Notes under the pieces: generated by a model
What the model was told of the DNA's origin: nothing
The model's database searches: none
What the model saw: only the letters and a program-made list of their open reading frames with translations
Translations under genes and position numbers: made by a program
Assembly (NCBI GenBank): GCA_021155045.1
Contig: JAJNQB010000016.1
Coordinates: 68,710-132,709, forward strand
Direction: 5' to 3'
Length of the DNA stretch: 64,000 nt
Source: Arcticibacter sp.
GTDB taxonomy: Bacteria > Bacteroidota > Bacteroidia > 2-12-FULL-35-15
Shown here: one piece after another, positions 8,992-17,022 of the stretch
Numbering within the stretch: the first letter of the stretch is position 1
How the letters are laid out: every line of letters begins with the position of its first letter

Positions 8992-10200
8992 CTAATTGTT
9001 ATGTCTTGAAAATATTAATGCAGAAGTATTACCACCAAAGCCAAATGAATTTGATAAAACATGATTTATTGTTTTATCTGTTATTAATTCAGTAGTTGGT
9101 GTAAACGCAACTTCAGCCATTTGATTTTTATAATTCAGGTTTGGAAAAACGGTATTGTTATTAATAGCCAAAACAGAAAAAACTGCTTCTATTCCTCCGC
9201 AAGCACCAAGAGTATGTCCTGTATAGGCTTTTGTTGAACTAATCATCGGAACATTTTTACCAAACATTCTGGTAATAGCAATTCCTTCGGATAAATCATT
9301 AATAGCCGTTCCTGTTCCGTGAGCATTTATGTAATCAATGTTTTGAGGAGATAACCCACTTACTTTAAATGCTTTTTCCATTGCTAAATAAGCTCCGTCT
9401 CCATCTGGAGATGAAGCTGTTTGATGATAAGCATCATTTGAATTTCCGTAGCCAGAAAGTTCGGCTAATATTTTTTTTCCTTGTGCTGCTTTTTCTGATT
9501 CAAGAACAATAAATCCAGCGCCTTCACCAAGGTTCAATCCTTTTCTTTCAGCATCAAATGGCTTGCAATTTTCGTTATCTAAAATCATTAAGGTAGTAAA
9601 GCCATTGATGGTAAAGCGAGAAAGAGAATCTGTTCCGCCAACTATAACTCTATCTAAAATACCATGTTTGATTAAACGCGCACCAAACATGATTGAATTA
9701 GCAGAGGAAGAACATGCTGTACTAATGGTAGAAATATATTCTCTTATTCCTATACTATCTGCAATACTTTCGGTGCTATCTCCGCATTCATGTGTTTCGA
9801 TAAATTTTAGCCAATTACCTGATTTGCTTATGTCTAAATAATCTAACCACAAATTTTCTGTAATTCCCATTCCACCAACACTTGTAGCAGAAATTAATCC
9901 TGTTTTAAATTCGTTGATGTTTGTTATGCCGGCATTTTTTACAGCTTCTTTTGCTGCAATAATTCCTAAATAACTTGTTCGTGTATTATCTGGTCGATTT
10001 TCAATACCAGCCACTTTTTTTAATTCATTATCACTTGCTTTTACTTCACCAACTGGTAATTGATGTTGGTAACGAGATATGATATTATCCAACATAGTAA
10101 CACCTGTTTTTTTGTTATTTAAAAAAACAAGTGCTTCTTCCACATTGTTGCCAATAGCAGAAATAATACCTAAACCAGTAATATAAACTTTGTTGCTCAT
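8992..10200 (-). CDS. Beta-ketoacyl-ACP synthase II-type enzyme (FabF-like)
   Basis: A 402-residue ketosynthase with an intact catalytic triad: STACSSSANS (Cys163), INAHGTGTAIND (His294) and SSTKAYTGHTLGACGG (Lys324, His329). The C-terminal NSFGFGGNTSALIF glycine loop is present. It should condense acyl-ACP chains by decarboxylative Claisen condensation in the cytoplasm. It sits between an ACP and a CLF-type protein in a six-gene minus-strand operon. That context points to a specialised type II polyketide or aryl-polyene/flexirubin-like pathway rather than housekeeping fabF. Confidence 0.88.
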   Translation of the reverse strand: MSNKVYITGLGIISAIGNNVEEALVFLNNKKTGVTMLDNIISRYQHQLPVGEVKASDNELKKVAGIENRPDNTRTSYLGIIAAKEAVKNAGITNINEFKTGLISATSVGGMGITENLWLDYLDISKSGNWLKFIETHECGDSTESIADSIGIREYISTISTACSSSANSIMFGARLIKHGILDRVIVGGTDSLSRFTINGFTTLMILDNENCKPFDAERKGLNLGEGAGFIVLESEKAAQGKKILAELSGYGNSNDAYHQTASSPDGDGAYLAMEKAFKVSGLSPQNIDYINAHGTGTAINDLSEGIAITRMFGKNVPMISSTKAYTGHTLGACGGIEAVFSVLAINNNTVFPNLNYKNQMAEVAFTPTTELITDKTINHVLSNSFGFGGNTSALIFSRHNN

Positions 10201-10220
10201 TCTTAGCTTAAAGCAAAAAA

Positions 10221-10475
10221 TTATTTTTTGTTTGCTTGAATGTATTCAGCCATAGAACGTATGGACTGAAATATTTTTTTCCCATCTTGTGGATTAGCAA
10301 CTTTAATTCCGTAATTTTTTTCTAAAAGAACGATTAATTCTAATGCATCAATAGAATCTAAACCCAATCCTTCGCCAAATAGGGGAGCATCATTATTAAT
10401 ATCTTCTTTTTTTACATCTTCTAAATTCAATTGTTCAATGATTTCTCCTTTTAATTGATCGATTAAAGCATCCAT
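10221..10475 (-). CDS. Acyl carrier protein
   Basis: An 84-residue acidic, helical protein with the phosphopantetheine attachment motif GLGLDSIDALELIVLLE; Ser41 is the predicted attachment site. The downstream helix with NYGIKV is typical of ACPs dedicated to secondary-metabolite type II systems. It lies 20 bases upstream of the FabF-like KS and is likely the carrier for all KS proteins of the operon. Confidence 0.88.
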   Translation of the reverse strand: MDALIDQLKGEIIEQLNLEDVKKEDINNDAPLFGEGLGLDSIDALELIVLLEKNYGIKVANPQDGKKIFQSIRSMAEYIQANKK

Positions 10476-10480
10476 GTTTT

Positions 10481-11116
10481 TTAGTTGTTTGTTATTAGTT
10501 TATTTATGTTTTCTAGTGTGTGTTCTAATTTTATTCCGTTTGCCTGTTTTTCAACACTATATAAAAAGGATTGATAATTATTTTCATAAAAATCTATCCA
10601 TCCAACAATACAAGCACTTGCTTTATTTGTATTCAAAAGCGAATTAATATAATCATTTATAAAGAGAGTGTCAAATTTATCAAAAATAAAGAAACTATTC
10701 TCACCTTTTATCTTATTTCTTATGGCAATTTCACCAATCAGAATGTTTGGCAGAGTATATACAAAATTTGCAGGGCTGGGGAAGTAATTACTTTTATCAT
10801 TTATTGTTAGTTGGTGTTCTGTGTCAATTTCTAATGAAGAGGAACTATTTGCAGTTATAATAGCTATATCGTTAGATTGATGCTTTTGTGTTAGTTGGCT
10901 TGATTTTATCAATAGTTCAGAGGTTAAAAATGCAAGTTTACACAAGCCATCCATTTTATAAAATTTTGGATAGTTGATATTGTAATGCTTATAGATTGTT
11001 TTCAAAAAATCTAGATTATTTGAATTCTCAGTATTAGAAAAATCTAATATGCCATTAATACTAACTTTTCCATTATTAATAGAACAAAAAGATGATATGT
11101 AATTTTTATTATCCAT
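10481..11116 (-). CDS. Short ketosynthase-like protein (PF13723 fold, non-catalytic)
   Basis: A 211-residue protein from ATG at 11116, overlapping the stop of the upstream KS by 8 bases. An upstream ATG at 11152 would give a 223-residue form but lies deep inside the KS gene. The middle has FPSPANFVYTLPNILIGEIA followed by KGENSFFIFDKFDTLFIND. This matches the PxxFxxSxxN...G helix-strand order of PF13723 KS N-terminal domains, but without a nucleophilic Cys and without the C-terminal thiolase half. Similar short proteins occur in flexirubin/aryl-polyene clusters. It may pair with the KS encoded just upstream; its function is inferred only from that context. Confidence 0.6.
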   Translation of the reverse strand: MDNKNYISSFCSINNGKVSINGILDFSNTENSNNLDFLKTIYKHYNINYPKFYKMDGLCKLAFLTSELLIKSSQLTQKHQSNDIAIITANSSSSLEIDTEHQLTINDKSNYFPSPANFVYTLPNILIGEIAIRNKIKGENSFFIFDKFDTLFINDYINSLLNTNKASACIVGWIDFYENNYQSFLYSVEKQANGIKLEHTLENINKLITNN

Positions 11117-12266
11117 TTTTTGAAAATACAATTGCTGCATTGCATCCGCCAAATCCAGCTGCTGTTTTAAGACAATTGTTTAATTGCGCTTGCTCTGTTT
11201 TTGCTGCTATTTTAACAGGTTTTGATGTGCCTAATGTTTTAAAATTATATGTTCCAATGATGGTATTATTTCTCATTGATTCCAAAGTTACAATTGATTC
11301 GATAATTCCTGCGGCACCCAGAGTATGACCAAAATAACTTTTTAAACTATTCATAGGAACTGTTTGGAGATGAGCATCTGTAATGGCTAATGCTTCCATT
11401 TCATCGTTAAACGATGTTGCTGTGCCGTGCCCAGAAATAAAATCAATTTCTGCTGGCTTTAAGTTGGATTCTATTAATGCTTTTTCAATTGCCAACAATA
11501 ATCCATCCCCAGTACGTGAAGGCCCAGAGATGTGGTTTGCATCATTGGAGCTAGCGCCTCCGTTAATGGTTATTGCCAACTTGTCTTGAACATTTTTTTG
11601 TTGGTTAGTCAAAATTATTGTTCCTGCTGCTTCACCCAAAGATATGCCTGTTCGTTCTACATCATACGGCTTAGCAATTTCATTGCTTACCGCTTTGAAT
11701 GATTGAAAACCAGAAACAACAAAATGAGAAAGTATATCAACTCCAACAACTACAATATTTTCATATTTATTTTCGGATAATAATCGTTTGGCTAAAATAA
11801 GAGCAATAACACCAGAAATACAGGCATTAGAAACAACAAAAGGTTTGTTTGGATTACCAAAAAACGAAGCAATTGTTTGAGCTGTTTCCCAAAGGAATAA
11901 TTTTTTTTTGGAAAATTTAGTTTTTAAATCCGCTTGTAATAAATCAATATTGCCTTTTGTGCTCGAAAAAACAATAAGGGTTTTACTGTTTTTAATGTCA
12001 ATATTTTTATTTTCTTCTAAAGCATTTTGAATAGAGAGTATTGAAAGTTTTTCAAGTTTTGTATATTCCTGTTTTGCATTTAATTTTTTAAATGCATCTT
12101 CCATTTTATTTTGATCGACAATTCCTAAATGAATTGGTTCTACCGAAAATTCAGATGTTTGAAAAAACTGAATACCGGATTTCATTTGTTTTAGATTTTC
12201 GAAATTTTCGGAACTTGAAAAACCTAATGGGGAAATAATATTATCTGCAGCAACAAATACCTTCAT
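11109..12266 (-). CDS. Beta-ketoacyl-ACP synthase (second catalytic KS of the operon)
   Basis: A 385-residue ketosynthase, divergent from the 8992-10200 enzyme but with all catalytic residues: VSNACISGVIAL (Cys149), FISGHGTATSFND (His280), NSLKSYFGHTLGAAG (Lys309, His314) and a C-terminal AAGFGGCNAAIVF loop. It is shorter at the N-terminus than FabF. It follows the thioesterase gene after one base and overlaps the short KS-like gene, so translation is probably coupled. It may handle a different chain-length step or a starter condensation. Confidence 0.85.
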   Translation of the reverse strand: MKVFVAADNIISPLGFSSSENFENLKQMKSGIQFFQTSEFSVEPIHLGIVDQNKMEDAFKKLNAKQEYTKLEKLSILSIQNALEENKNIDIKNSKTLIVFSSTKGNIDLLQADLKTKFSKKKLFLWETAQTIASFFGNPNKPFVVSNACISGVIALILAKRLLSENKYENIVVVGVDILSHFVVSGFQSFKAVSNEIAKPYDVERTGISLGEAAGTIILTNQQKNVQDKLAITINGGASSNDANHISGPSRTGDGLLLAIEKALIESNLKPAEIDFISGHGTATSFNDEMEALAITDAHLQTVPMNSLKSYFGHTLGAAGIIESIVTLESMRNNTIIGTYNFKTLGTSKPVKIAAKTEQAQLNNCLKTAAGFGGCNAAIVFSKNG

Positions 12267-12267
12267 A

Positions 12268-12711
12268 TTAAATTAAACCATGTCTTTTTTTCCATTCATC
12301 AAAAAACGGAGGAACGGTAATTAATAATTCATGTTCCATATTTATAAATACTTGAGTAGATTCGCCCACAGCCACTAATTCATTGTCTGAAGCACGGTAT
12401 ATTTTATAATTAAAATTTATTTTTGCAGCAGGAGAATCAATAAATGTGGTTTCAATAATTACGCTATCTCCGTATTTTACAGTTTTTTTATAATCAACAT
12501 TAAAATTCACAAGTGGTGTTGCAAATTTATATTTGTAAACATCCAAATAAGTTAAACCGTATTTTTTTCCAAAAGCTTCTCTGCCATCTTCAAAAAATTT
12601 GATATAATGCCCATGCCAAACAATCCCCAATGCATCAACTTCGCTGAAGCGTACTGGCACTTCTGTTCTGTGGGCAAGTGTTTGTTTTTTTATTTTAGTT
12701 AAAGCTTCCAT
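12268..12711 (-). CDS. Acyl-CoA/ACP thioesterase, 4HBT hotdog family (YbgC/FadM-like)
   Basis: A 147-residue single hotdog domain. The motif VRFSEVDALGIVWHGHYIKF at 20-39 contains the conserved Asp (Asp26) and the GxVxHxxY helix of 4-hydroxybenzoyl-CoA thioesterase-type enzymes. It hydrolyses an acyl thioester and is the first gene of the KS/ACP operon, which suggests release or editing of the operon's product. A TAATTTAG element lies upstream as a weak promoter candidate. Confidence 0.82.
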   Translation of the reverse strand: MEALTKIKKQTLAHRTEVPVRFSEVDALGIVWHGHYIKFFEDGREAFGKKYGLTYLDVYKYKFATPLVNFNVDYKKTVKYGDSVIIETTFIDSPAAKINFNYKIYRASDNELVAVGESTQVFINMEHELLITVPPFFDEWKKRHGLI

Positions 12712-12808
12712 TTTATCAGGGCCGCTAAATTATTAAAAATAACCGAATGTTTTTTAGAAACATTTGAAATGATTGTTGTTTAGTAAGTTTTTTTAATTTT
12801 TAAATACT

Positions 12809-12816
12809 TAATTTTG
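12809..12816 (+). promoter_or_regulatory. Putative -7 box (TAATTTTG) for the YciO/Sua5 gene
   Basis: TAATTTTG fits TAnnTTTG, 16 bases before the ATG at 12833. It lies in the divergent region between this gene and the thioesterase operon. No clear -33 box is seen. Confidence 0.35.
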
Positions 12817-12832
12817 CCGCAAATAAATAAAA

Positions 12833-13447
12833 ATGCTGATTAGAATAAATGCCGATAAACCAAATTTTGAAGAAATAGCAACGGTTGTAGCTTGTTTAAA
12901 AAATGGAGGAGTAGTAATTTATCCAACCGATACAGTTTATGGTATTGGTTGTGATATTAACAAACAAAGAGCTGTAGAACGGGTGTGCAAAATAAAAGGG
13001 ATTAATCCTGAAAAAGCAAATTTTTCATTTATTTGTTCCGATTTAAGTCATCTTTCTGATTTTACAAAACCTATTTCAAATACGCTGTATAAGCTTATGC
13101 GAAAAGTTTTGCCTGGTCCATTTACATTTATTTTAGAAGCAAACAATAATGTTCCAAAACTTTTTAAAAGCTCAAAAAAAACTGTTGGGATAAGAGTGCC
13201 TGATAATAAAATTTGTGCTGAAATTGTAAGAATGCTTGGTAACCCAATTATGAATACTTCTGTTCATGACGATGATGAGATTATTGAATACACTACCGAC
13301 CCAGAAATGATTTACGAAAAGTACAAAGACCTTGTTGATATTGTAATTGCAGGTGGTTATGGGCATACAGAAGCATCAACTGTTGTTGATTGTTCTGATG
13401 ATGAAATAACTGTTGTAAGGCAAGGCTTGGGCGTTTTATCTGTATAA
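12833..13447 (+). CDS. L-threonylcarbamoyladenylate synthase family protein (YciO/Sua5/YrdC)
   Basis: A 204-residue YrdC-fold protein. It has the KNGGVVIYPTDTVYGIGCDI nucleotide/substrate motif (residues 28-47), LPGPFTFILEA and TVGIRVPDN. This family makes threonylcarbamoyl-AMP from Thr, bicarbonate and ATP for tRNA t6A37. The absence of a C-terminal Sua5 domain and the overall sequence place it in the YciO branch, whose exact role is less certain. The gene stands alone. Confidence 0.85.
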   Translation: MLIRINADKPNFEEIATVVACLKNGGVVIYPTDTVYGIGCDINKQRAVERVCKIKGINPEKANFSFICSDLSHLSDFTKPISNTLYKLMRKVLPGPFTFILEANNNVPKLFKSSKKTVGIRVPDNKICAEIVRMLGNPIMNTSVHDDDEIIEYTTDPEMIYEKYKDLVDIVIAGGYGHTEASTVVDCSDDEITVVRQGLGVLSV

Positions 13448-13560
13448 TGCCGATACAACAAAATAATAGGATAATTTATTGGACTATCTATTTTGTGTAA
13501 TCGATATTATTTACAAATAGAACTAGCAAACGATATTAGAAATAAAATTACTTTTGTTGG

Positions 13561-14421
13561 ATGCAAAAAAATATTTTTTTCTTTTTGTTTTTTACTTCCA
13601 CTTTGTTTGCACAAACAGATACCATCTTCCAAATTCATGGACATAGAGGTTACAGAGGAATGTTTCCGGAAAACACGCTTACTGCGTTTAAAGAAGCTGC
13701 CAGAGCTGGATTTTATGCCATTGAGTTAGATGTTTTTATTTCAAAAGATTCACAAGTTTTTGTTTCACATGAACCTTGGTTTAGTCATTTAACGTGTTCT
13801 TATCCCAATGGTAAATCGGTGAAAAAATTCCATCAGCATAACCTGTACAAGTTAAATTATGATTCGATTAAGCAATATGACTGCGGAAAAAGAGGAAACA
13901 AAAAATTTCCAAAACAAATTCCTTCTGCCGAATATAAACCTTTACTTTCTGAAGTTATTGAAACAATGGAACTCTATTGCAAAGAAAATAATTTGCCCCC
14001 TATACATTACAACATTGAAATAAAAAGTAGAAAAATTGGTGATGATAAATATCATCCAAAACCAACAAAAATAGCCAAATTGCTTAATTCGGTTTTAAAA
14101 AAATATGCTATTGATGATCGTCTTTTAATTCAAAGTTTTGATACTAGAAGCCTAAACGAAATGTATAAATTAAAACCTCATATTAGATATGGATTATTGA
14201 TTGTTAATTTAAAATCTGTAAATAAAAATTTAAGTCGTTTAGATTTTTTGCCTTATATGTACAATCCTAACGTAAAGCTTATAAAAGAAAAAATGGTTAA
14301 GCAGGTTCACAGAAAAGGGATTAAAATAATTGCATGGACAGTAAACAAGAAAAAAGATTATAACAAAATAAGAAAGATTGGAGCAGATGGTATAATCACT
14401 GATTTCATTGATTGGGAATAA
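13561..14421 (+). CDS. Secreted glycerophosphodiester phosphodiesterase
   Basis: A 286-residue GDPD with a signal peptide (hydrophobic FFFLFFTSTLFAQ, cleavage near residue 18). TIM-barrel catalytic motifs are clear: HGHRGYRGMFPENTL (His28-Arg29), AIELDVFISKD (Glu55, Asp57) and FVSHEPW (His70). The C-terminal KGIKIIAWTVNKK and GADGIITDF strands are standard. It hydrolyses glycerophosphodiesters to glycerol-3-phosphate, probably in the periplasm. A TACTTTTG box ends 4 bases before the ATG, so the transcript may be nearly leaderless. Confidence 0.9.
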   Translation: MQKNIFFFLFFTSTLFAQTDTIFQIHGHRGYRGMFPENTLTAFKEAARAGFYAIELDVFISKDSQVFVSHEPWFSHLTCSYPNGKSVKKFHQHNLYKLNYDSIKQYDCGKRGNKKFPKQIPSAEYKPLLSEVIETMELYCKENNLPPIHYNIEIKSRKIGDDKYHPKPTKIAKLLNSVLKKYAIDDRLLIQSFDTRSLNEMYKLKPHIRYGLLIVNLKSVNKNLSRLDFLPYMYNPNVKLIKEKMVKQVHRKGIKIIAWTVNKKKDYNKIRKIGADGIITDFIDWE

Positions 14422-14474
14422 AAGAGGTTCTTTGCTTTCTATTTTATCTTTTTTTTCATCTGTTTGTTTATGGT

Positions 14475-15098
14475 TTAAAGAGGAAGGTAAACTACTTTTT
14501 TGGTTTCAAAAAATTCTTCTTCAAAAAAATCTTTTAAGTCGTACAGAACAATTCTTTTTGCAAAAGATTTTAGTTCTTCTGTTAAATCACCACCTTTTAA
14601 ATATAATATCCCATTAGGCAAGGAGTTAAATTGCTTTTTGGTAACTTTATTTTGTACCCATCTATAAAAAGTAGGAAACTCGGTAACAGCTCTGCTGATA
14701 ATGAACTCAAACTTTTCTTTTACTTCTTCGGCTCTTTTATGTTCCGCTTTTAAATTAGTTAATCCAATAGTAACAGCTATTTCGTTTACCACTTTAATTT
14801 TTTTGCCAATAGAATCAACCAAATAAAAATTACATTCAGGAAAAAGTATAGCCAATGGGATGCCTGGAAATCCTCCTCCGCAGCCTACATCCATTATGTT
14901 AGTATTTTCTTTAAACTGCATTACTTTGGCAATACCTAATGAATGAAGAATATGTCTTTCGTAAAGCAGTTCAATGTCTTTTCTAGAAATAACATTTATT
15001 TGAGCATTCCAATGTTCGTATAAACATTGTAATTGCTCAAATTGTTTTTTTTGATTTTCAGATAAATGTGGGAAATATTTTAAGAGAATATCAATCAC
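14475..15098 (-). CDS. rsmG: 16S rRNA (guanine527-N7)-methyltransferase RsmG
   Basis: A 207-residue SAM-dependent methyltransferase of normal RsmG length. The SAM loop is IMDVGCGGGFPGIPLAILFP and the later ISRAVTEFPTFYRW segment is family-specific. It methylates N7 of G527 in the 530 loop of 16S rRNA. The start is GTG at 15098, overlapping the TAG of the sigma factor gene by one base (TAGTG), which implies translational coupling. It converges on the GDPD gene. Confidence 0.94.
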   Translation of the reverse strand: MIDILLKYFPHLSENQKKQFEQLQCLYEHWNAQINVISRKDIELLYERHILHSLGIAKVMQFKENTNIMDVGCGGGFPGIPLAILFPECNFYLVDSIGKKIKVVNEIAVTIGLTNLKAEHKRAEEVKEKFEFIISRAVTEFPTFYRWVQNKVTKKQFNSLPNGILYLKGGDLTEELKSFAKRIVLYDLKDFFEEEFFETKKVVYLPL

Positions 15099-15715
15099 TA
15101 AAATTTACCTTCTGTATTTTTTAAAATATTAGCTAAAAATTCACGTGCACGAAACAATTGTGCTTTTACTGTTCCTAATGGAAGTTCTAACTTTTCAGCA
15201 ATCTCTTCATAAGATAATTCTTGGAAGTAACGCATTTCTACAAGCACTTTATAGCGTGGTTTAAGTTTATCAACCACATCGCGCATGTGCTTTATCTTTT
15301 GCTTTTTTTCCATTGTTTCTTCTGGCGTTAAGTCAGAAGCTTTTATGTCCATTGCCATAGAAGAACCTTCTTCATCTTCAAAAGTTCTGTCGATAGATAA
15401 AGTAGTCATTTTTTTTCTTCTAATAAAATCGATAGCATTGTTTGATGCTATTTTAAAAAGCCAAGTACTAAAAGCATAATTCGGTGTGTATTGATGTAGT
15501 CGTTTAAATGCTTTTCCAAATGCTTCAATTGTTAAATCATCGGCATCATCTTTATTGTTAATCATTTTTAACAACATAAAATATACTGAATCTCTGTATC
15601 TGCCCATTAATTCAGCATAGGCTTTCTGGTCTGCTTTATCCAAGGCGGAGCGAATTAACCCCCAATCGTAAGTGGCTTTTTCTGAAAGATTTGAGTCAAA
15701 TTCTAATTCATCCAT
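15098..15715 (-). CDS. Sigma-70 family RNA polymerase sigma factor (ECF type)
   Basis: A 205-residue sigma factor with region 2 (DDADDLTIEAFGKAFKRL and AFSTWLFKIASNNAIDFIRR, about residues 55-103) and region 4 (RYFQELSYEEIAEKLELPLG then TVKAQLFRAREFL, about 160-195). Region 3 is absent, as in ECF factors. No anti-sigma gene is adjacent. It lies 4 bases from the membrane GT2 gene upstream and overlaps rsmG downstream, so it is cotranscribed with both. The regulon is unknown. Confidence 0.9.
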   Translation of the reverse strand: MDELEFDSNLSEKATYDWGLIRSALDKADQKAYAELMGRYRDSVYFMLLKMINNKDDADDLTIEAFGKAFKRLHQYTPNYAFSTWLFKIASNNAIDFIRRKKMTTLSIDRTFEDEEGSSMAMDIKASDLTPEETMEKKQKIKHMRDVVDKLKPRYKVLVEMRYFQELSYEEIAEKLELPLGTVKAQLFRAREFLANILKNTEGKF

Positions 15716-15719
15716 AATA

Positions 15720-16856
15720 TTATTTCCATTTATTTTTTTTCATAAATATATTTGAAAGTGTTATCATGGGATAAATCACTAACAAAATTATTTCTATTAT
15801 TGGCGACAAGAACAATAAGTCTTTCTCGTCTAATTTGCTCATTGATTTGTTAAAGATAAGTATTTGAATTAAAAGCCGCAACGTAAATATTGACAAAACG
15901 ACTATAGGCTGAAACTGAACTACCAAAGCCATAATGAAACTTACAAAAAATAAATATTGGCTAATACTTAATGTTGTTAATCTGAATTTGCTTCCAAAAT
16001 TATACCTGCTAAATGTTGTAACATGTCTTCTTTTTTGGCGAAACCAATTTCTATACGTCTTTTTAACTCTTGAAACAGTATGCGATTCAATATCTATTTC
16101 AATTTTTGAATTTTGTTTTGTTGCAGCTTCATTCACAAATAAATCATCATCTCCTGATTCAATATGGTAATGTGATGCAAACCCTTTCATTTTAAAAAAC
16201 AAGGATTTTTTATATGCTAAATTTCGTCCTGTACCCATATATGTTTTGCGTGCTAAGGCAAATGATAAATATTGTAATGCAATCATATAGGTATCAAATC
16301 GGATAATTTTATTTAAAAATCCCTTTTGCTTTTCGTAAGCGCCATAACCCAAAACAATTTCTGTTTCATTTGTAAAATGTTGTGTCATGTTTCGTAACCA
16401 TTTTTCGCTATTTGGCTTACAGTCGGCATCCGTTAAAAGTAAATGTTCGTGAGTTGCCCCTTTAATTCCCATCATTAAAGCAACTTTTTTACCATGAGAA
16501 TAGTAATCATCTTCTTTAATGGTTACAATTTTTAGGTTGGTATGTTTTTTAGAAAATTCTTTTAGTATATCACCAGTATTGTCAAACGAGCAATCATTTA
16601 CTACTACCACTTCGAAGTTTGGATAATCTTGCTCAAATATTTTTGGTAAAAAATCTGAAATATTATGATCTTCATTTCTTGCACAAATTATTATGCTTGC
16701 CGGAGGAGTGTTTATTGCATGCTCCTTTTTTTTATAAAATGCTAATCTTGAAAAGTAGCCAAGATAATACCATAACTGTATTAAAAATGACAATCCGAAA
16801 ACGCCAAAAATTATTAAACCAACAGATAAAGTGCTGAATTGCGAAAAATCAATCAT
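15720..16856 (-). CDS. Membrane-anchored family 2 glycosyltransferase
   Basis: A 378-residue protein with an N-terminal membrane segment (about residues 10-32), a GT-A domain (ASIIICARNEDHNISDFLP, VVVVNDCSFDNTGDILKEF, LLLTDADCKP) with a QKRRH motif near residue 268, and two or three C-terminal membrane segments. This is the architecture of processive or lipid-linked GT2 enzymes. The acceptor is unknown. It is the first gene of a GT2-sigma-rsmG operon; a TATTTTTG box lies upstream on the minus strand (16890-16883). Confidence 0.85.
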   Translation of the reverse strand: MIDFSQFSTLSVGLIIFGVFGLSFLIQLWYYLGYFSRLAFYKKKEHAINTPPASIIICARNEDHNISDFLPKIFEQDYPNFEVVVVNDCSFDNTGDILKEFSKKHTNLKIVTIKEDDYYSHGKKVALMMGIKGATHEHLLLTDADCKPNSEKWLRNMTQHFTNETEIVLGYGAYEKQKGFLNKIIRFDTYMIALQYLSFALARKTYMGTGRNLAYKKSLFFKMKGFASHYHIESGDDDLFVNEAATKQNSKIEIDIESHTVSRVKKTYRNWFRQKRRHVTTFSRYNFGSKFRLTTLSISQYLFFVSFIMALVVQFQPIVVLSIFTLRLLIQILIFNKSMSKLDEKDLLFLSPIIEIILLVIYPMITLSNIFMKKNKWK

Positions 16857-16882
16857 AAAAACGTATTTCCATTATTACGGAA

Positions 16883-16890
16883 CAAAAATA
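16883..16890 (-). promoter_or_regulatory. Putative -7 box (TATTTTTG) for the GT2-sigma-rsmG operon
   Basis: TATTTTTG on the minus strand, 26 bases upstream of the ATG at 16856, fits TAnnTTTG. No -33 TTTG is obvious. Confidence 0.35.
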
Positions 16891-16916
16891 GGCTGAACTA
16901 ATAAGCAGTAATATGT

Positions 16917-16924
16917 TATCTTTG
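16917..16924 (+). promoter_or_regulatory. Putative -7 box (TATCTTTG) for tgt
   Basis: TATCTTTG fits TAnnTTTG and points towards tgt, leaving a leader of about 90 bases. It is divergent from the GT2 operon promoter. Confidence 0.35.
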
Positions 16925-17022
16925 GCAGGATTTAAACAAAGTAATTAACAATTGAGGGAAAGCAGGTGATTATTAGCGTAAAATCTGTTTTTATAAGTAA
17001 AAAACGTATAGAATATTTTTAA

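Noticed and set aside
13493..13729. Plus-strand frame before and across the GDPD gene start
   Set aside because: Out of frame with the strongly supported GDPD gene, whose signal peptide and catalytic motifs are intact.
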